From Gnetum montanum (taxonomy: Eukaryota > Streptophyta > Gnetopsida > Gnetales > Gnetaceae): a stretch of 64,000 bases of DNA. Under the pieces are notes generated by a model. It ran no database searches, had not been told where the DNA came from, and saw only the letters and a list, made by a program, of their open reading frames with translations. The first letter of the stretch is position 1. Every line of letters begins with the position of its first letter. Both the position numbers and the translations under genes were made by a program. The DNA lies in contig MNCI01035121.1 in assembly GCA_015680685.1 (NCBI GenBank), positions 216,167 to 280,166 of the forward strand, in the 5' to 3' direction. Below, in pieces: positions 59,701-64,000 of the stretch.

Positions 59701-60639
59701 ACCCTTTTTATGCCTTTTTGTCATTTAATAATGTTACCTCATACCAGAACACATATGACCCCTAACTAAGAATCAATTTTTACCTGCGATGCTAAGGATC
59801 TGTTAGTCATAGAATGTAGGAAATCTCTTAGATAGAGGAGGCAAGAACTAATGTTTATGATCAGTAATGAGAAATACTATAATTTCATTTGTTTTAAAAT
59901 CTAGATTGGCCTCCTCATCCAATGCTCGAAATTAGATGCTAAATGTTCAAAATCATTTATTGAAACAAGAAAGAGTATATTCCCTCATCCTAAAGACTAG
60001 ATCCACCTAAAAAACTTTTATACATGTGTGTTGACACAACTAATAAACATCAATCAGATGAGTGATGAGATTAGTTTGGATGAAAACCAAAAGGACCAAG
60101 AGGAATTTGAAGTGGAACATAAATCGAACGTGTTAATAGGTGACCTTTTCAGTAGAAAACTTTCCAAACAACCATCCCTAGCTCTACATCCTTGATGTCC
60201 CCTCTAGATTATGTTTCTCAGTCTTCTCACATATATCCCACCATGTTTGGATCAATGCCTATTATAGTAACACACTAATTTCATCTTGCATTTCAATCTA
60301 CCTCATTATTCTCATCAATGCCCTCTGCAACTCAACCTTGTTCCATGTGTCCATTACTAGTGGTATCCTTTAGATCATCTACCTTGTCCATGCCCTTGGG
60401 CCTCTTATTAGGACCTCAAGCATCATAAGCCTCTCAAACTTCCTTCATCCCCTTTATCCCTCACATTTCAACTCAAACATTGTTTTCCTTGTTTAGTTCC
60501 CCTATGACCGTGATTAGCCTATTCTCTTCCATCTATATCGATGTTGGTAACATGGCCTTAGGCCATTCAACCTCCTCCACAATCATTAGTTCAAACTTCT
60601 TAACATATGATAATGTCCCAAGACCTATATCAAGCCTTC
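59701..60639 (+). other. Leader of Tat copy 2
   Basis: Part is colinear with 36080-36560 (GGAAATCTCTTAGA, TGCCTATTATAGTAACACACTAA), supporting the same family. No coding region is clear before 60640. Confidence 0.45.
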
Positions 60640-62160
60640 CAGATGATTCAAGATCGCATGGAAGAGCTAGGAAAGCTTAAAGATTCCACTATCCAGATGG
60701 TTAAAATGATGGACCTCTACCAAGATGATCCCATCAATCCTATGATCCCATAGATAACTCTTACCATGGGCATTCCAATTTTTCATTTCACCAAATACAA
60801 TGGAAAGGGTGATCCCAAATCACATCTTATTACCTTCTATTCTAAGTGCCTATTATGTAAGCTTGGCCCCATATTGTGATGTGCATATTTCCTATGTCTC
60901 TCATTGGAAAATCCTTAGATTGGTATTGTGTGTTACCTAGAGGCTCTATTACCTTTTTAGATAACTTGATTTCACAATTCATTATCCATTTTAAGTATAA
61001 CTTAAAATTTGACACCATGCTATACCAATTGTTGAAGATCAAGCAAGGGTTCCTTGAACCTGCGCAAAAATTTATACAAAGATGGAATGCTACCCTCAAT
61101 GAAATCCCTAAGCCAATATCTAAAACACATATTTTGACAATTTTCAAAGGGATAGTTAGTAATTTCATCAAGTCTAATCTATACTACCTAGATCCATAGT
61201 CACTTAGCCAAGTCGTTTCCCAAAATAAGAACATAGAGGATGTTGCAGAAGCCAGTAATGACCCAGTGTATGTAACATACAAGAACTAGGACATTGGAAA
61301 AGATAGGGACAATGGAAAATAGAACCATGTAGCCAAGTCCACAGTGGCTAAAGAAACTAAAACCATTTAAGGGCTAAGAACAACTCAACCAAAGGCTTCT
61401 ACCACCACTGCTCAACCTTCAATATCCAATGCCACCATCTCTAACCCACCTAGGCCTAACTCTGAAAGAAAGGATTGGTCCAAGTACATGAAGTTACCCA
61501 TGAAATCCTATGAGCTTCTTAATAAATAACTCAAAAATAGCTACATCTAGTATAAATAGCTAAATGAGAATACCTACAAGAGGCATCATCACTTGTATGA
61601 GATCACTAAGGATCCCACCATAGCCACAAAAGATGATTTGCTCGTGCCCAAGCACTTTAATGTAGACTTGTTTTACCATTATTACTAGCTTCCTAGTCAT
61701 GACATTGATTTTTTCCTAGCTCTAGAGGATGATATAGAGAAAATGATAGAGAGTGGTGAATTGGTCTTAGACACATCAAATCTAGTTAGGCCCCAAAACT
61801 AGAGCATGAAACTGTATAAAGACCTACTGAATACCAACAATGACCTATATACCATAGCTACATTTAGTGTTAATAACAACCTTAAACCTACAAGGGTGTC
61901 ATTTGTGATTCAGGTACCTTCTCATGACAAAAGGGCTTCAAATTCATCAAGTTCAAGGGCTCTTTTTATTATAAGGATACCATCCCCTGCACCTCCTAAA
62001 GAACCATTTGTTATTAGACTGTCCCCTCATATCAATGCTAAGCCTCTAACTAATGCTTTAGCCCCTCTACAGCTAGATAATAAGATATCACTTTCAAAAC
62101 AACATAAGATGCTAGCTTTTAAGCCTAAGGCCAAGGATAATAAATAATCAAAGGTGTGAA
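60640..62160 (+). pseudogene. gag of Tat copy 2, decayed
   Basis: Motifs: YQAFQMIQDRMEELGKLK, FTKYNGKGDPKSHLITFYSK, SLIGKSLDWYCVLPRGSITF, ISQFIIHFKYNLKF, QKFIQRWNATLNEI (open 60876-61199), then FYHYYXLPSHDIDFFLALED and EKMIESGELV (zinc-like segment, about 61660-61770). A Ser/Pro/Lys-rich tail is open at 61806-62147. The order is as in 36920-38760. Less damaged than copy 1 but still with stops and a frameshift near 60860. Confidence 0.8.
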
Positions 62161-63240
62161 AGGAAGTAGACCCACTAAAGCCTACACCTAATTTAGTCAT
62201 TCCCATGAGCTATGATGCTCAAGCTACTTCATTGAGTAAATTTAAGAAGGACAACAAACAATAAGAGAAAAAGAAGGGACATAAAGTAAAAACACTAAAT
62301 CATGAGGTAAAAATTTTAGATAGAATAAAAGAATTTAAGGGCAACAAGAATGAAAAAACATCATATAGTGACAAAGACTTCCTCACTATAATGGAATGGG
62401 TCAAGCTTTTAGTTAAATAGAAAAATACCTCTTTAAGCTTATACAATCTAGTGATGACCTCCTCTACCCACAAAAAAGCCTTGGTTAGCATGTTGATTTT
62501 CATCTTGGTCAGTGAAGACATTCTAGCCAATGAAGAGTTCATTCATGGAGTAATGGTGCTACCTTCACCTACAGAAGAAACTAAGTCAATGACCTTAGTA
62601 TTTTTCTACAGTGGGGTAAAGACTAATTTATAAAGTGGTGAGGTAACAAGATATTCTTTCTTTATAACTATATGAGTTGACCAATATAAGGTACACTGGG
62701 TACATGTTAATGATGGAGTAGATACAATTGTTATACCCTTTCCCATTGTGAAGAGTCTAGGCTTGGTAGGACATATGCAAAGTATGTCCACTTATATTCT
62801 TAAGTCCTTTAATGGATCATGGGTAGTAGTGAGAGAATGCATCTCTTTAGACTTCATTTTTGGAAAAAAATTCCTCACATATGTCAATTTCTTAGTGGTG
62901 GAAGAGATAACAAGGTTCAATATAATTCTAGGGAGGCCTTGGTTAGCCAAATTACAAGTGGTCTCTTCCCCTATTCATCAAGTAATTAATTTGCCTTATA
63001 AGAAATCTAATATTGTAATCCACAAACATAGCATAGTCCCCTTGTCTATCAACAATGTTGATGTAGAAGAAGAATCTAAGGTGGAGTTTCAAGAAGAAAA
63101 TCCTATGACTAAAAATGAAGTCAAGAATCACAACAATGTAGACCAAGATAAGACCAAAAATAATGGGGTCATGAATTAACCATGGGGAGAGTTCCCATTC
63201 AATGTTGTTAGTGAAGGGAATAGAGAGTACAAGATTATGC
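62161..63240 (+). pseudogene. Aspartic protease of Tat copy 2
   Basis: VHVNDGVDTIVIPFPIVKSLGL (active site DNGSALN altered), LKSFNGSWVVVRECISLDF, RFNIILGRPWLAKLQVVSSP and IHQVINLPYKKSN follow in one open frame (62748-63179). The tail past 63179 is colinear with 39560-39690 of copy 1. It keeps the LGRPW motif that copy 1 has lost. Confidence 0.8.
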
Positions 63241-63760
63241 AATAGAGGCCTTACACTTTCCCTAACCTTTCAAAGATTAGGAAATAGTTACATTATTGAG
63301 TACATCTCTTAATTGTTCAACCATGTATAAGATAATGTAGGTTCTCAAATTTTATTTATATATTTTGTTTAATTTAAAAATTCTATCATTGTTATGCCCT
63401 ATTTACTACTTTACTACATAGCCTTTACATTTTTTGCGTCAAGTTTATGATTTATGCCTATTTCACTTTTCATTAACATAAAACTATAAAACAACATAAA
63501 ACATAGAAAACATAGAACTTCATAAAATATTTTTAAACATAAAAAATAAAAAAAATGATTTAAACTAAAACTAGAATAGTAGCCAAAGCCACACCATGTA
63601 GTAATAACAAAAATAAAATATCCCATACCCATAGTTACGTTGTGCAATAGTTAACATCAAAAACTAGTACATAGCCTTCAAAGGTTGTGATAGCCAAAAT
63701 AAACAACTAAAACACTATAATAAAAATAATAAAATGTAGTATGTCTATTAATGGTGAAAA
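63241..63760 (+). other. Spacer after protease of copy 2
   Basis: A/T-rich, no minisatellite as in copy 1 and no coding recognised. Corresponds in position to 39700-40794. Confidence 0.4.
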
Positions 63761-64000
63761 CTAAGCTAGAGGAGAAGGAGGAGGATCATCATCTACATCA
63801 TTACCAACGTCATTGCCATTGCTTGAGACCTGTAAATAACAAAAATGTAAACAATTAATAACCATCATAACCAAAAACATTACTATGAAATTATGAAAGC
63901 TAAATAATAATAAATATAAAATATAACATAAAAAATTTAAACATTTTACATAAACCTCAAAAAGTTCTAGAGCAAAGTTCTAGAGAATAGTCTCTAGCTT
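63761..64000 (-). pseudogene. 3' end of the antisense gene in Tat copy 2 (window-truncated)
   Basis: On the minus strand the last exon (63761-63829) reads VSSNGNDVGNDVDDDPPPSPLA and a stop (21-residue acidic and Pro-rich tail, cited here in two parts: VSSNGNDVGND then VDDDPPPSPLA). It is preceded by an intron 63830-63955 (GTTTATG...TTATTTACAG). The upstream exon ends LELFE and runs off the window. Position, intron, and acidic-proline tail match the end of the antisense gene at 40795-40977. This copy has no stop in the visible part. Confidence 0.65.

Overview
The window is nuclear DNA from a plant with a large, repeat-filled genome. The lineage (conifer-like or other giant genome) is a guess from style only. 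Nearly everything recognisable is LTR retrotransposon, mostly old and broken by stop codons, frameshifts and nested insertions. No intact host gene, tRNA, rRNA or CRISPR array was found. Families were assigned by reading motifs by eye in translated sequence.

Layout. 1-243: a CpG-rich, probably recent LTR (minus strand) inserted in a Ty3/gypsy integrase that continues at 244-1161. 1249-3377: spacer or LTR with promoter-like repeats. 3378-6235: a decayed extra ORF like the putative plant transposon protein domain plus a coiled coil, followed by a PPT and an LTR (6466-7394). 7395-15500: AT-rich repeat debris with an orphan TATA promoter (11.17 kb) and a repeat family in direct and inverted copies (12.5-14.6 kb). 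15501-17040: Ty1/copia gag-protease. 17291-25176: an Athila-like element with two LTRs, a decayed tRNA-Asp primer site, gag, protease and the same extra ORF, but no RT or integrase. 25177-31969: chromovirus-like Ty3/gypsy on the minus strand, apparently two partial copies around one LTR.

31970-56990 is a 25-kb element A defined by an LTR pair (31970-32513 and 56420-56990). It landed in the minus-strand chromovirus, whose sequence resumes at 56991. Inside A are a Tat-lineage Ty3/gypsy element (LTRs 33717-35430 and 50615-52129; gag, protease, RT, RNase H, second RNase H, integrase) and a decayed copy of a CCR4-type exonuclease (54985-55970). 57-64 kb holds a second Tat copy (gag and protease), cut by the window end.

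The most interesting object is in the Tat element between protease and RT: a multi-exon gene on the opposite strand (about 40.8-44.8 kb, possibly to 45.2 kb). Its GT-AG introns join exons in a continuous reading frame. The last intron and the proline-rich last exon recur at the same place after the protease of the second Tat copy (63761-64000), so the antisense gene appears to be a standing part of this family. A good splice acceptor just before RT (45650) suggests that it lies within an Ogre-like intron of the sense transcript. Its product is not recognised.
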